Shown: positions 15,462 through 25,895 of the stretch, one piece after another
How the letters are laid out: each line of letters begins with the position of its first letter
How positions within the stretch are numbered: position 1 is the first letter of the stretch
Source of the DNA: Streptomyces thinghirensis
GTDB taxonomy: Bacteria; Actinomycetota; Actinomycetia; Streptomycetales; Streptomycetaceae
Direction of reading: 5' to 3'
Assembly (NCBI GenBank): GCA_021502835.1
Contig: JAKFGP010000065.1
Location: 1-56,074, forward strand
DNA: 56,074 nt
Notes under the pieces: model-generated
Database searches by the model: none
The model's input: only the letters and a program-made list of their open reading frames with translations
Told to the model about the DNA's origin: nothing
Position numbers and translations under genes: made by a program

Positions 15462-16342
15462 CTACTGCGGGCGCCGAGGGCGCCCGCCAGGTCGGTGATG
15501 TCGGCGAGCATCCGCACGGCGTCGGGTTCCCGCCCGGTGAACAGCCGGAACGCGTCCGCGGCCTGGAAGACGGCCATGCCGCCGCCGTCGAGCGTGGCGC
15601 AGCCCAGCGCGCGGGCGGTGCGCAGCAGCTCGGTCTCCAGCGGGCGGTAGACGACCTCGGCGATCCACAGCCCGGGGTGCAGCAGTTCGGCGGGCAGCGG
15701 CAGGCCGGGGTGGGCGGCCATGCCGGTGGGGGTGGCGTGCACGATGCCGTCGGCCCGGGTCAGCAGCCCGGCCAGCCGGTCCGGGGCGGCGTGGTCGGCG
15801 CGGCCGTCCCCGAAGTGGCGGTTGAGCTGGGCGGCGAGGGTGGCGGCGCGCTCGGGGCATCGCGTCGACGACGGTGACCCGCCCGGCGCCCAGGGTGAGC
15901 GTGGCGTGGGCGACGGCCGCGCCCGCGCCACCGGCGCCGAACTGCACGATCCGCTCCAGCGGCGCGTCGGGCAGCCCGCGAGCGAAGGAGGCGGCGAAGC
16001 CGGTGACGTCGGTGTTGTGTCCGGTGGCGCGGCCGGTGTCGTCGAGGACGACGGTGTTGACCGCGCCGAGCGCCTCAGGCCTGCGGGGCGAGGGCGTCCA
16101 GGTGCTCGATGACGAGCTGCTTGCAGGGGTGGGTGATGTTCAGCCCGTCGAAGCCCAGGTCCCGGGCCGCGCGCAGCAGGTCGCCCACCGCCTCAGGGCC
16201 GGACACCGAGGGTGTCGATGTCGATCAGCCGGTACAGGTAGCGCAGACCCTGCCGGCCGGCCTCCCGCTCGTGCAGTGCCGGGCTGAGCGACGGGCCGAT
16301 GCCGGAGCCGATCAGCCCGACGAGATACGAGTCCTTGGCCAC
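15462..16342 (-). CDS. Shikimate/quinate 5-dehydrogenase family protein
   Basis: NAD(P)-dependent dehydrogenase acting on shikimate or quinate. Recognised by YLVGLIGSGIGPSLSPALHE at the N-terminus, FDGLNITHPCKQLVIEHLD (substrate lysine in the HPCK loop), GAVNTVVLDD, the Rossmann motif FGAGGAGAAVAHATLTLGA and GGGMAVFQAADAFRLFTG near the end. The start is GTG 16342 behind a strong AGGAGG. The end is probably TAG 15462-15464 after a small shift, since the straight frame runs into the next gene. The presence of a QsuB-like gene downstream and an MFS symporter nearby suggests a catabolic (QsuD-like) rather than biosynthetic AroE. Confidence 0.88.
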
Positions 16343-16360
16343 CGGGGGACCTCCTGAGCG

Positions 16361-16380
16361 GCTCGGGCTGCCGCCCGAGC
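16361..16380 (-). promoter_or_regulatory. Hairpin in the dehydrogenase leader
   Basis: GCTCGGGC-TGCC-GCCCGAGC is a perfect 8-base stem with a four-base loop. It lies between the putative operator (16385-16404) and the ribosome site (AGGAGG, about 16351-16356) of the shikimate dehydrogenase. It may affect translation or be part of an operator. Confidence 0.4.
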
Positions 16381-16384
16381 GACC

Positions 16385-16404
16385 AATGTACGAACCAGTA
16401 CGTT
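16385..16404. promoter_or_regulatory. Putative TetR operator in the divergent region
   Basis: The sequence AATGTACGAACCAGTACGTT is an imperfect palindrome with AA-y-GTAC half-sites separated by six bases (AAyGTACn6GTACrTT). It sits between the divergent dehydrogenase and TetR genes. Size and symmetry fit a TetR-family operator that would control both directions. No binding data are available. Confidence 0.55.
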
Positions 16405-16503
16405 AGTCATAGCAGGAGGGTGGGGCGTGTGGGAAGGCGGAGGCTTCTAGAATCACCGGCACGCCCCAGCCCGCAGTCCCCGCCCCGCAGCCGGAGGAAC
16501 CCG

Positions 16504-17169
16504 ATGACCAGCGTCGACGAACCGGCACGAGCCGCCACGCGCACCCGTGACGCCGCCCGCACCCGGGCCGAGATCCTCGACGTGGCGACGCGCGAGTTCG
16601 CCCGGGCCGGCTACGACGGTGCCCGCGTCGACGAGATCGCCGCCCGCACCCGCACCACGAAGCGGATGATCTATTACTATTTCGGCGGCAAGGAGCAACT
16701 GTTCACGGCCGTGCTGGAGCGGGCGTACGGCGTGATCCGGGAGGCCGAGCAGCAGCTCGACGTCGAGCACCTGGACCCGGTGGCGGCCATCCGGCGCCTC
16801 GCCGAGGTGACCTTCGACCACCACGAGCGGCACCCCGACTTCATCCGCCTGGTGAGCATCGAGAACATCCACGACGCGGAGCACATCGCGTCCTCGGAGA
16901 TGCTGGCCAGCATCGGCTCGCCGGCGCTCGACGTGATCCGCCGGATCCTGGAGGACGGGCAGCGGTCCGGCCTGTTCACGGCCGGCGTCGACGCCGTCGA
17001 CCTGCACGCGATGATCAGCTCCTTCTGCTTCTTCCGGGTCGCCAACCGGCACACCTTCGGCGCCCTGTTCGGCCGCGACCTGGTCGCCCCGGACCAGCGC
17101 GAGCACTACCGGGCTATGCTCGGTGACATGGTGATCGCCTACCTCACGGCGGAGCGCGCGGCGGACTGA
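16504..17169 (+). CDS. TetR/AcrR-family transcriptional regulator
   Basis: Intact 221-residue regulator. The N-terminal helix-turn-helix is AARTRAEILDVATREFARAG, then YDGARVDEIAARTRTTKRMI followed by YYYFGGKEQLFTAVLERAY. The all-alpha ligand domain has SIENIHDAEHIASSEM. Start ATG 16504 is preceded by GGAGGAAC. It is divergent from the dehydroshikimate genes and just upstream of the MFS symporter gene. It most likely represses both units and is relieved by a hydroxy-aromatic or quinate-type ligand (inference). Confidence 0.9.
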   Translation: MTSVDEPARAATRTRDAARTRAEILDVATREFARAGYDGARVDEIAARTRTTKRMIYYYFGGKEQLFTAVLERAYGVIREAEQQLDVEHLDPVAAIRRLAEVTFDHHERHPDFIRLVSIENIHDAEHIASSEMLASIGSPALDVIRRILEDGQRSGLFTAGVDAVDLHAMISSFCFFRVANRHTFGALFGRDLVAPDQREHYRAMLGDMVIAYLTAERAAD

Positions 17170-17198
17170 CCGCCGCGGCGGCGGAACGACGGAACCTC

Positions 17199-17260
17199 TT
17201 GACACGCGGGACACGTGCGCGCAACATCCCTTCCCAACCGCGACTAACTACCCAGTGGGT
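17199..17260 (+). promoter_or_regulatory. Promoter and small dyad before the MFS gene
   Basis: TTGACA (17199-17204) is followed 17 bases later by CAACAT (17222-17227), a fair -35/-10 pair in an otherwise GC-rich gap. Fifteen to thirty bases downstream of the expected start lies ACCCAGTGGGT (17250-17260), a symmetric 5-1-5 dyad that could bind a regulator as a roadblock. Confidence 0.4.
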
Positions 17261-17331
17261 TAATTAGCCGATCGGCACTTCTCCCCTCCGCTCACTCCGC
17301 CTACCGTGGAGTCCCCCGAAGGAGCAACGCC

Positions 17332-18684
17332 GTGTCCGTCCCCGCCCCCGCGTCCCAGGGCGCCGCCCCGCCCGGCCAGCCGAAGAAGGCCGCGACCGCC
17401 GCCTGGATCGGCAGCGCGCTCGAGTACTACGACTTCTTCATCTACGGCAGCGCCGCCGCGCTGATCTTCCCGGAGGTCTTCTTCGACGAGTCCGACCCGG
17501 CCACCGCGACCCTGCTGTCGCTGGCCACGTTCGGCGTCGCCTACGCCGCCCGTCCCGTCGGCGCGTTCTTCCTCGGCCACATCGGCGACCGCATGGGCCG
17601 CAAGAAGATCATGGTCTTCACGCTGATCCTGATGGGCGTGTCGACGTTCCTCATCGGCTGTCTGCCCACGCGCGACCAGGTCGGCACCCTCGCCCCGGTC
17701 CTGCTGGTGCTCTGCCGCGTCCTGCAAGGCATATCGGCGGCGGGCGAGCAGGCCAGCGCCAACTCCATGACCCTGGAGCACGCGCCACCGCACAAACGCG
17801 GCTTCTTCACCAGTTTCACCCTCAGCGGCACCCAGGGCGGGCAGCTGCTCGCCACCCTGGTCTTCCTCCCCATCGCCGCGCTCCCCGAGGACCAGCTGCT
17901 GTCCTGGGGCTGGCGCGTGCCGTTCTGGCTGAGCGTCGTGGTCGCGATCGTCGGCTACGTCATCCGCCGCAAGCTGGACGAGACGCCGGCCTTCGCGCAG
18001 CAGGCCGCCACGGAGGGCGTCGCGAAGATGCCGCTGGCGGTGCTGGCGCGCGACCACTGGGCGGACGTACTGCGGGTGGTCGCGGGCGCGCTCATCGCCT
18101 CGGTCAGCACGATCTTCACGGTCTGGGCGCTGGCGTACGCCACCAGTGACTCGGTCGGCATGTCCCGTACCGCGATGCTGTGGGTGGGCGCCCTCGCCAA
18201 CGTCGTCGTGCTCGCCGCGATCCCGCTGTGGGCGACGCTGTCCGACCGCATCGGCCGGCGCCCGGTGTTCCTGATCGGCGCGGTGGGCAGCGCGGTGACG
18301 ATGTTCCTGTACCTGTGGGCGATCTCGACCGGCTCCTACGCCCTCACCTTCCTCACGGGCATCGTCGCCTTCGGCGTCGTCTACAGCGCCGCGAACGGCG
18401 TGTGGCCCGCCTTCTACGGCGAGATGTTCTCCACCCGGGTCCGGCTGTCCGGCGTGGCGATCGGCACCCAGATCGGTTTCGCGGTGGCCGGGTTCGCGGT
18501 GACGTTCGCCGCGCGGATCGCCGGTCCGGACGGCGACGACTGGTTCGCGGTGGCGCTGTTCACGGCGGCGCTGTGCGTCCCGCCGGTGATCGCCGCGTTT
18601 CTCCGCCCGCGAGACCCACAAGGTCCCGACGGAGGCGGCTCGGCGAGCGTGCCCGCCCGGAGGCGGCACAGCCGGAGACGGTGA
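17332..18684 (+). CDS. MFS metabolite:proton symporter (shikimate/quinate-type)
   Basis: Intact 450-residue major facilitator protein of the metabolite:H+ symporter (ShiA/KgtP/ProP) family. It opens with AATAAWIGSALEYYDFFIYG. The cytoplasmic-loop motif is GHIGDRMGRKKIMVFTLILM, then LCRVLQGISAAGEQASANSM and KRGFFTSFTLSGTQGGQLLA. The second half carries SDRIGRRPVFLIGAVGSAV. It is predicted to have twelve membrane segments with both ends cytoplasmic. The GTG start at 17332 follows CGAAGGAGC. Placement next to the QsuB-like and shikimate dehydrogenase genes makes shikimate, quinate or a related hydroxycarboxylate the likely cargo. Confidence 0.9.
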   Translation: MSVPAPASQGAAPPGQPKKAATAAWIGSALEYYDFFIYGSAAALIFPEVFFDESDPATATLLSLATFGVAYAARPVGAFFLGHIGDRMGRKKIMVFTLILMGVSTFLIGCLPTRDQVGTLAPVLLVLCRVLQGISAAGEQASANSMTLEHAPPHKRGFFTSFTLSGTQGGQLLATLVFLPIAALPEDQLLSWGWRVPFWLSVVVAIVGYVIRRKLDETPAFAQQAATEGVAKMPLAVLARDHWADVLRVVAGALIASVSTIFTVWALAYATSDSVGMSRTAMLWVGALANVVVLAAIPLWATLSDRIGRRPVFLIGAVGSAVTMFLYLWAISTGSYALTFLTGIVAFGVVYSAANGVWPAFYGEMFSTRVRLSGVAIGTQIGFAVAGFAVTFAARIAGPDGDDWFAVALFTAALCVPPVIAAFLRPRDPQGPDGGGSASVPARRRHSRRR

Positions 18685-18759
18685 CGGCCTGACGTCCTTG
18701 GACGGCTGCCCTCCGCCCGCCCCTGCCAGGTCGTGGGGCCGGAATGCCACGTGGCGGGG

Positions 18760-18781
18760 CGCGCCGGTGCACACCGGCGCG
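18760..18781 (+). terminator. Hairpin after the MFS gene
   Basis: CGCGCCGGTG-CA-CACCGGCGCG is a perfect 10-base inverted repeat 75 bases past the MFS stop. There is no U-tract, as is common in Streptomyces. It is a likely terminator or transcript end for the MFS gene. Confidence 0.5.
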
Positions 18782-18855
18782 TACGGCGGGTCATCAGGCC
18801 TGAAGTCGTGCGCGGGGTATGCCGGACCCACCTCGACGAACGACCAAGGAGGGCG

Positions 18856-20093
18856 ATGGTGACGGCACCACTGCGGCAGGAGGTCGACCCGGGTGCGGCC
18901 GGGCTGGATCCGAAGGCACTGGACCGGCTCGACCGGCACTTCGCCCGGCAGGTCGACGAGGGCCGGCTGCCCGGGTTCCTGGTGGCCGTCGCCCGTGGCG
19001 GGCGGGTCGCCCACCTGACCGTGCACGGCCGGCGGGACGTCGCGGCCGGGCTGCCCGTCGCGGCCGACACGCTGTGGCGGATCTACTCCATGACCAAGCC
19101 GGTCACGTCCGTGGCCGCGCTGATGCTGGTGGAGGAGGGCCGGCTGTCACTCGACGACCCGGTGGCGCGGTACCTGCCGGCCTCGCCGAGCCGGGGTGTA
19201 CGTGGAAGGGTCCGCGGACGACGTCATCACCCGGCCGGCCGCCGGACCGGTCCCTGGTCCGGCATCTGATGACCCACACCGCCGGGCTGACCTTCGGCTT
19301 CTACCACGCCCACCCCGTCGACGAGCTGTACCGCGCGGCCGGTCTGGAGTCGTCGGTGCGGCCGGGTGCGGGGGCTGGCCGAGACGGTAGACCTGTACGC
19401 GAGCCTGCCGCTGCAGTTCGAGCCGGGCACGCGGTGGAACTACTCGGTGGCCAGCAACGTGCTGGGGCGGCTCGTGGAGGTGGTGTCGGGGGCAGCCGCT
19501 CGACACCTACTGCGCCGAGCGTGTCTTCGGGCCGCTCGGCATGACGGACACCGGCTTCCACGTCACCGACGAGCAGGCCGGCCGGCTGGCCGAGCTGTAC
19601 GGCGAGACGGACGGCGGTGGCATCGAGCCGGTCCCCCGGGCTGCCGCTGCGGGGCCGGCCAGCGGTTCCTGTCGGGCAGCGGCGGCCTGGTCTCGTCCGC
19701 GTACGACGTGCACCGCTTCGCGGAACTCCTGCGGCGCCGGGGCGAACTCGACGGCGTCCGCCTGCTCGCCCCCGGGACGGTGGACCTCATGACCCGCAAC
19801 CACCTGCCCGGCGACGCCGACCTGCGCGCCTACGGCAGCAGCCCGGCGCACGACGAACCCGGCAACGACGGAGTCGGCTTCGGCCTCGGCGTCTCCGTGG
19901 TCATCGACCCGGCCCGCACCCAGGCCCCCTCGGGGCTCGGCACGTACGGCTGGAGCGGCGTGGCGACGACCACCTTCTGGGTCGACCCGGGCCGTGATCT
20001 GACGGTGCAGTTCATGACCCAGGTAGGCCGAAGTCCTCGCACACGGTCTACCCGGACCTCAAGCGGCTCGTGCACGAGGCCGTCACCGGCTGA
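18856..20093 (+). CDS. Beta-lactamase-related serine hydrolase (CubicO type)
   Basis: Class C beta-lactamase/D-alanyl-D-alanine carboxypeptidase fold. The nucleophile is in RIYSMTKPVTSVAALMLVEE (S-x-x-K = SMTK). A second active-site motif is WNYSVASNVLGRLVEVV (Y-S-x). GLTFGFY and FGPLGMTDTGFHVT are further family blocks. The end, YGWSGVATTTFWVDPGRDLT, carries the usual G-W-x-G loop. The start is ATG 18856 behind AAGGAGGG. Frame changes are near 19185, 19245, 19375, 19495, 19640 and 20020. There is no obvious signal peptide, so it is probably a cytosolic esterase or amidase. The substrate is unknown. Confidence 0.88.
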
Positions 20094-20109
20094 TCCGGCC
20101 CCCCTGGAG

Positions 20110-20770
20110 TCAGGACGACACATGCGCCACCGCGTCCAGGTGGGGCAGATGGTGGTCGAGCCGTTCCCGCTTGGTGCGCAGATAGGTGATGTTGCTCTCG
20201 CACGGCGGTATCAGCAGCGGCACCTGCTCGGTGACCTCGATGCCGTGGCGCACCAACGCCTCGCGCTTGCGCGGGTTGTTGGACATCAGGCGCACGGACC
20301 GCACCCCGAGGTCGTCGAGGATGCGGGCGGCGACGCCGTAGTCGCGGGCGTCCACGGGCAGGCCGAGGGCGAGGTTCGCCTCCACCGTGTCAAGGCCCTC
20401 CGCCTGCAACGCCATCGCGCGCAGCTTGGCGAGCAGTCCGATGCCGCGTCCTCGTGGCCGCGCAGGTAGACCACGACGCCGCTGCCCGCGGCGGCCACCT
20501 CCCGTAGTGCGCAGGCGAGTTGGGCGCCGCACTCGCAGTGCTGGGAGCCGAACGCGTCACCCGTGAGGCACTCCGAGTGCAGCCGGGTCAGCACGCCGTC
20601 GGCGCCCGGATCGCCGTGGACCAGTGCCACTTGCTCGTCACCGCGCTCGTGGTCGTAATAGCCGAATGCCCGGAATTCGCCGTCACGGTGGGCAGAGGCG
20701 TCACCACGACCCGCTCCACATCCGTGCGCTGCGCTGCTTTCTTGCCGAGTACACCAATTTTTTCTGTCAT
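20110..20770 (-). CDS. GTP cyclohydrolase II homologue, FAPy-forming variant
   Basis: RibA-family zinc enzyme acting on GTP. The zinc-binding block is [27 protein letters not shown] and GIGLLAK follow; one indel lies here. Other motifs are [20 protein letters not shown] and [16 protein letters not shown]. The active-site helix reads AKLRAMALQ (codon at 20413-20415). By eye this places Met where E. coli RibA has Tyr105 (KIRAYALQ). In S. coelicolor SCO6655 the same Tyr-to-Met change is described as giving FAPy, the formylated pyrimidine, instead of the fully hydrolysed product. The start ATG 20770 gives [14 protein letters not shown]. It is divergent from a creatininase-family gene and probably feeds it. 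It is not expected to serve riboflavin synthesis. Confidence 0.9.
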
Positions 20771-20833
20771 GATTCTCGCGTTCCTCAACAGACTGCTCAA
20801 AGTTTCTCGACCGAGACGAAAGGCCGTGCGGGA

Positions 20834-21593
20834 ATGGATGTTTCACTGGTGCCGGCGGACACGACCGAAGACGTGCGCAGGCGGGGCTCCGGGGTTCCGC
20901 GACAGGTGGCGGTGCTGCCGGTCGGAAGCTTCGAACAGCACGGCCCGCACCTGCCGCTGGCGACCGACACGCTCGTCGCGTGCGCCGTCGCCCGGGAGAT
21001 CGCCGCCGCGTACCCGGTGCACCTGCTCCCACCGGTGACGATCGGCTGCTCCCACGAGCACGCGGACTGGCCGGGGGACCGTCAGCATCTCCTCGGTGAC
21101 CCTTCACGCGGTGGTACGGGACATAGCCGACTCGCTGCGCCGCTCGGGCGTCGACGCCCTGGGTGGTGGTCAACGGCACGGCGGGAACTACGTACTGGGC
21201 AACGTCGTCCAGGAGTCCTCCGCACGCGGCGAACGGATGGCGCTGTTCCCGGCCGCGGAGGACTGGGAGGCGGCTCGGGAGCGGGCGAGGGTGGCCACTT
21301 CGCTGCTCACCGACATGCACGCGGGGGAAATCGAGACCTCCATTCTTCTGCACACGCACCCCGAATACGTCCGGCCCGGTTACGAGGCCGCCGATTTCGT
21401 CGCGGACGACCGGCGTCATCTGCTCTCCCTCGGTATGTCCGCCTATACCGATTCCGGTGTCATCGGGCGTCCCTCACTGGGTTCGGCGGAAAAGGGGAAG
21501 GAACTGCTGGCGAGCCTCGCGGATTCCTTCGGAGCGTGTTTCTCGCTGCTGACGTCGGAGACGGTCACCGCGCCGGGCGGTGAGCGCGGGTAG
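20834..21593 (+). CDS. Creatininase-family amidohydrolase, possible FAPy deformylase
   Basis: Begins at ATG 20834 ([14 protein letters not shown]). The metal-site signature is complete: [18 protein letters not shown] (E, H and D ligands), [16 protein letters not shown] and [10 protein letters not shown] (Glu ligand). Creatininase-family enzymes hydrolyse amides; archaeal ArfB of this family removes the formyl group of FAPy made by ArfA. Sitting divergent to a FAPy-forming cyclohydrolase, this gene is a good candidate for the same step. Frame changes occur near 21080 and 21165. Alternatives are a creatinine- or mycofactocin-type amidohydrolase. The stop is TAG 21591-21593, converging on the membrane-protein gene. 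Confidence 0.87.
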
Positions 21594-22636
21594 TGCCCGT
21601 CGGGCGCGCGGTGCGGGGCGGAACGGCCGCGCAGCCCCTCGCACCAGCGGACCACGAGAACGGCGACCCCGGGCAGGCTCGCCACGAGGCTGAGCACCCC
21701 GTAGACCACGGCCACGCCCAGCCCGGTGCCCGCGCCCAGCCCGGCCGCCCCGAACGCCCAGGCGGTGACGCCCTCCCGGGGGCCCCAGCCGCCGACGTTC
21801 AGCGGCAGTCCCATGGCGAGCAGCGCCAGCACGGCCAGCGGCGTCAGTACGGCGACGGAGGCGCCGCTGCCGGCCACCCGGGCGGCGAGGACGAACATCG
21901 CGAGGTGCCCGGCCAGGACGACGACGGACGACACGGCGACCCCCGGCAGGTTCCGCCGGGACAGCAGCCCTTCGCGCGCTTCGCGGAGCGTCGCCCGCAG
22001 GGCCCCGGCCGCTGCCCGCCCCTTGCGGGAGGGGGCCCGGTTCATGCGCAGGGCGAGGACGACGGCGAGCGCGCCGAGCACGGCCATTCCCACGAGCGGT
22101 GCGAGGTGCCGGGTCCCGGCCCGCACGGGTGACTCCATCGTGAGCAGCACGACGACTCCGACGCCGATCAGCGCCAGTTGGCCGGCGGCCCGTTCGAGGA
22201 CGACGGCCCGCACGCCCCGCCCCAGGTCGCCGGCGCTCCGTCCGTGCCGAACCGCGCGGTGCACGTCGCCGAGTACGCCGCCGGGGAGGGCGGCGTTGAG
22301 GAACAGCGCGCGGTAGTAGTCGGCGACGGCCGGGCCGAGGGGCAGCCGGATGCGCAGGCCGCGGGCCACCAGGGCCCAGCGCCAGGCGCTGAACACCGTG
22401 GTGACCAGTCCGATCCCGAGTGCCGCCAGCAGCGTGGGCGCGTCGATGCGGCGCAGCCCTCCCAGGAACACACCGGTCCCCATCCGCCACAGGAGTACGG
22501 CGAGGATGGCGACGCCGGCGACGGTGCCTAGGTGGGTGCGCAGGGCGCGGCGGCGGGGGTGGTCGCCGACGGGCGCCGCGTCCCGGCGTACCGCCGCCGG
22601 CAGGGGACGCCGTCCCCGCCTGTACCGTCGGTGCAC
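21443..22636 (-). CDS. Multi-pass membrane protein, LPG-synthase transmembrane (UPF0104) family
   Basis: Intact frame from GTG 22636, immediately after the methyltransferase stop. About eight hydrophobic segments are visible ([94 protein letters not shown]). [20 protein letters not shown] and [20 protein letters not shown] are family signatures. The soluble transferase domain of MprF is absent. It could be a flippase or scaffold for a lipid-linked product of this cluster. The family ends near 21594; the last 50 residues of the open frame overlap the convergent creatininase gene and may come from a missed stop (a TGA in another frame is at 21565). Confidence 0.85.
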   Translation of the reverse strand: MHRRYRRGRRPLPAAVRRDAAPVGDHPRRRALRTHLGTVAGVAILAVLLWRMGTGVFLGGLRRIDAPTLLAALGIGLVTTVFSAWRWALVARGLRIRLPLGPAVADYYRALFLNAALPGGVLGDVHRAVRHGRSAGDLGRGVRAVVLERAAGQLALIGVGVVVLLTMESPVRAGTRHLAPLVGMAVLGALAVVLALRMNRAPSRKGRAAAGALRATLREAREGLLSRRNLPGVAVSSVVVLAGHLAMFVLAARVAGSGASVAVLTPLAVLALLAMGLPLNVGGWGPREGVTAWAFGAAGLGAGTGLGVAVVYGVLSLVASLPGVAVLVVRWCEGLRGRSAPHRAPDGHYPRSPPGAVTVSDVSSEKHAPKESARLASSSFPFSAEPSEGRPMTPESV

Positions 22637-24160
22637 TCACGAAGCCCCGCCCGTCGGCCGGCACAGGGCCAGCAGGTCGGTGTGGTGGACGACGACGCGC
22701 AACTCCCCGCGGCGCAGGCAGCGAGGCGCTCGTCCAGGTACCGGCCGGCCGGTTCGCGCAGTTCCGGGCGCTGTTCGACGGCCGCTCGGACCCAGCCCCG
22801 TAGCCACTGGGCGGGTGAGCACGGCCTCGTCGGGGCCCAGCCGCCAGGGGCTGGGGTGCGCCCGCACGGTGGCGCCGTGCTCGGCGAAGGCCTCCGCCGC
22901 GACGGTCACGGCGTCCGGGCCGAGCATGCCGGTACGCCGCTGGTGGTCGTTGAACGCGTCGGCGATCTCGGCGTCCAGGGGGTGGGCGGGGTGAGGTCCA
23001 CGCGCCCGGCGACGGACAGGGTCAACAGGGCCGGACAGCCGGCCGAGGCGCAGGCGGCGGCGAGCGTGCCGACCTCCTCGGCGGTGAGGACGTCGAGCAG
23101 CGCGGACGCCGTCACCAGCGCGGCGCCGGCCAGCGCGTCCGGGGTGAGGCGGCCGAGGTCGCCGCGCCGAGTCTCGACCGTGACGCGGCTGCCGTCGGCG
23201 GCCGAACGCGGGGGCGGCGACGGCGGCGAAGTGCAGGAGGTAGGGATCGTGGTCGTGCAGCACCCAGTGCTGGGCGCCGTCGAGCAGCGGGGCGAGCCAG
23301 CGTCCCATCGAGCCGGTGCCGCAGCCCACGTCGTGCACGACCAGCCCGCCCGCCCGCCGCGGCAGGTTGGCGAGACGGATCCGCAGCGGGTCGAGCAACT
23401 CGTGCGCCCGCGCGGCGCCATCGGCGGGCTCACGCAGCCGTAGCCACTCGGGGGCGTACGCGGAGGTTCACCGGGGCGCCCCGGCTCCTCGCGCAGGCGG
23501 AGGGTGGCCCGCTCGGCGGAGGGCTGCGCGGGGTGGTCGGTGAGGGGATCGGCGGAGGGCTGCTCGGGGCGGTCGGTGAGCGGCTCGGCGGACTGCCGAC
23601 CGGGGCCGTCGGCCAGCGGATCGGCGGACGACCGCCCGGGGCCGTCGGCCAGCGACTCAGCGGGAGGGCCGACCGGAGATGGTCGGCGAGCGGCTCGGCG
23701 GAGGGGCTGCCCGAGACGGTCGGCGAGCGACTCAGCGGGAGGACTGCCCGGGGCCGTCGGCCAGCGACTAGCGGACGACCGCCCGAGACGGTCGGCCAGC
23801 GGATCGGCGGACGACCGCCCGGGTCCGTCGGCGAGCGGATCGGCGGACGGCCGACCGAGACGGTCGGCGAGCGACTCGGCGGAGGGCCGCCCCGGGGCCG
23901 TCGGCCAGCGGATCGGCGGACGACCGCCCGAGACAGTCGGCGAGCGGCTCGGCGGACGACCGCCCAAAAGCCGTCGGCCAGCGACTCGGTCGAGGGCCGC
24001 CCAAAGCCGTCGGCCAGTGACTCGGTCGAGGGCCGCCCGGGGCGTTCGGTGGGCGGATCGGTCGGGCCCGCGTCCGGGATCACGCCGTTCGCCGAGTCGG
24101 GGGCGTGCTGGGGGCCGGGCTGGGACGGGATCGCCCGCGTGGCCGGTGCCGTGGTCTTCC

Positions 24161-24164
<4 letters not shown>
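22637..24164 (-). CDS. SAM-dependent methyltransferase with repeat-rich N-terminal extension
   Basis: The C-terminal 250 residues are a class I methyltransferase: motif I is VVHDVGCGTGSMGRWLAPLL, then WVLHDHDPYLLHFAAVAAP and LVTASALLDVLTAEEVGTLA. The end is VVVHHTDLLALCRPTGGAS. The first 230 residues are a Pro/Ser/Ala/Asp-rich linker made of about fifteen 12-residue repeats (36 bp), such as SADPLADGPGRS and PAESLADRLGQP. Starts at ATG 24164, which overlaps the glycosyltransferase stop in an ATGA. Frame changes are near 22800, 22990, 23205, 23440, 23760 and in the repeat. Substrate unknown. Context suggests N-, C- or O-methylation of a pterin- or pyrimidine-derived product. Confidence 0.8.
23514..24060 (-). 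repeat. 36-bp tandem repeat within the methyltransferase gene
   Basis: A TCGGCGGA core recurs every 36 bases (for example ending at 23520, 23556, 23592, 23628, 23664) for about 15 degenerate units. Twelve codons per unit keep the frame. Two protein variants recur: an S-A-D-P-L-A-D-G-P-G-R type and a P-A-E-S-L-A-D-R-L-G-Q type. It encodes a flexible acidic/proline-rich linker. Indels inside the repeat could be biological copy-number changes or assembly errors. Confidence 0.85.
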
Positions 24165-25840
<1,676 letters not shown>

Positions 25841-25895
25841 CTATTACGGCTCGGTGCCTTCCCTTGTTCAGCGGCCCGTACGTCTTTTCTCAAGG

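Noticed and set aside
17260..19026. A 588-residue minus-strand frame
   Set aside because: It is His/Arg/Gly-rich and antisense to an intact MFS gene.
20110..20770. Ordinary riboflavin-pathway RibA
   Set aside because: The Tyr105-equivalent is Met and no other rib genes are adjacent; the FAPy-forming class fits better.
23514..24060. CRISPR array
   Set aside because: Units are contiguous 36-mers without unique spacers and are in frame with a coding sequence.
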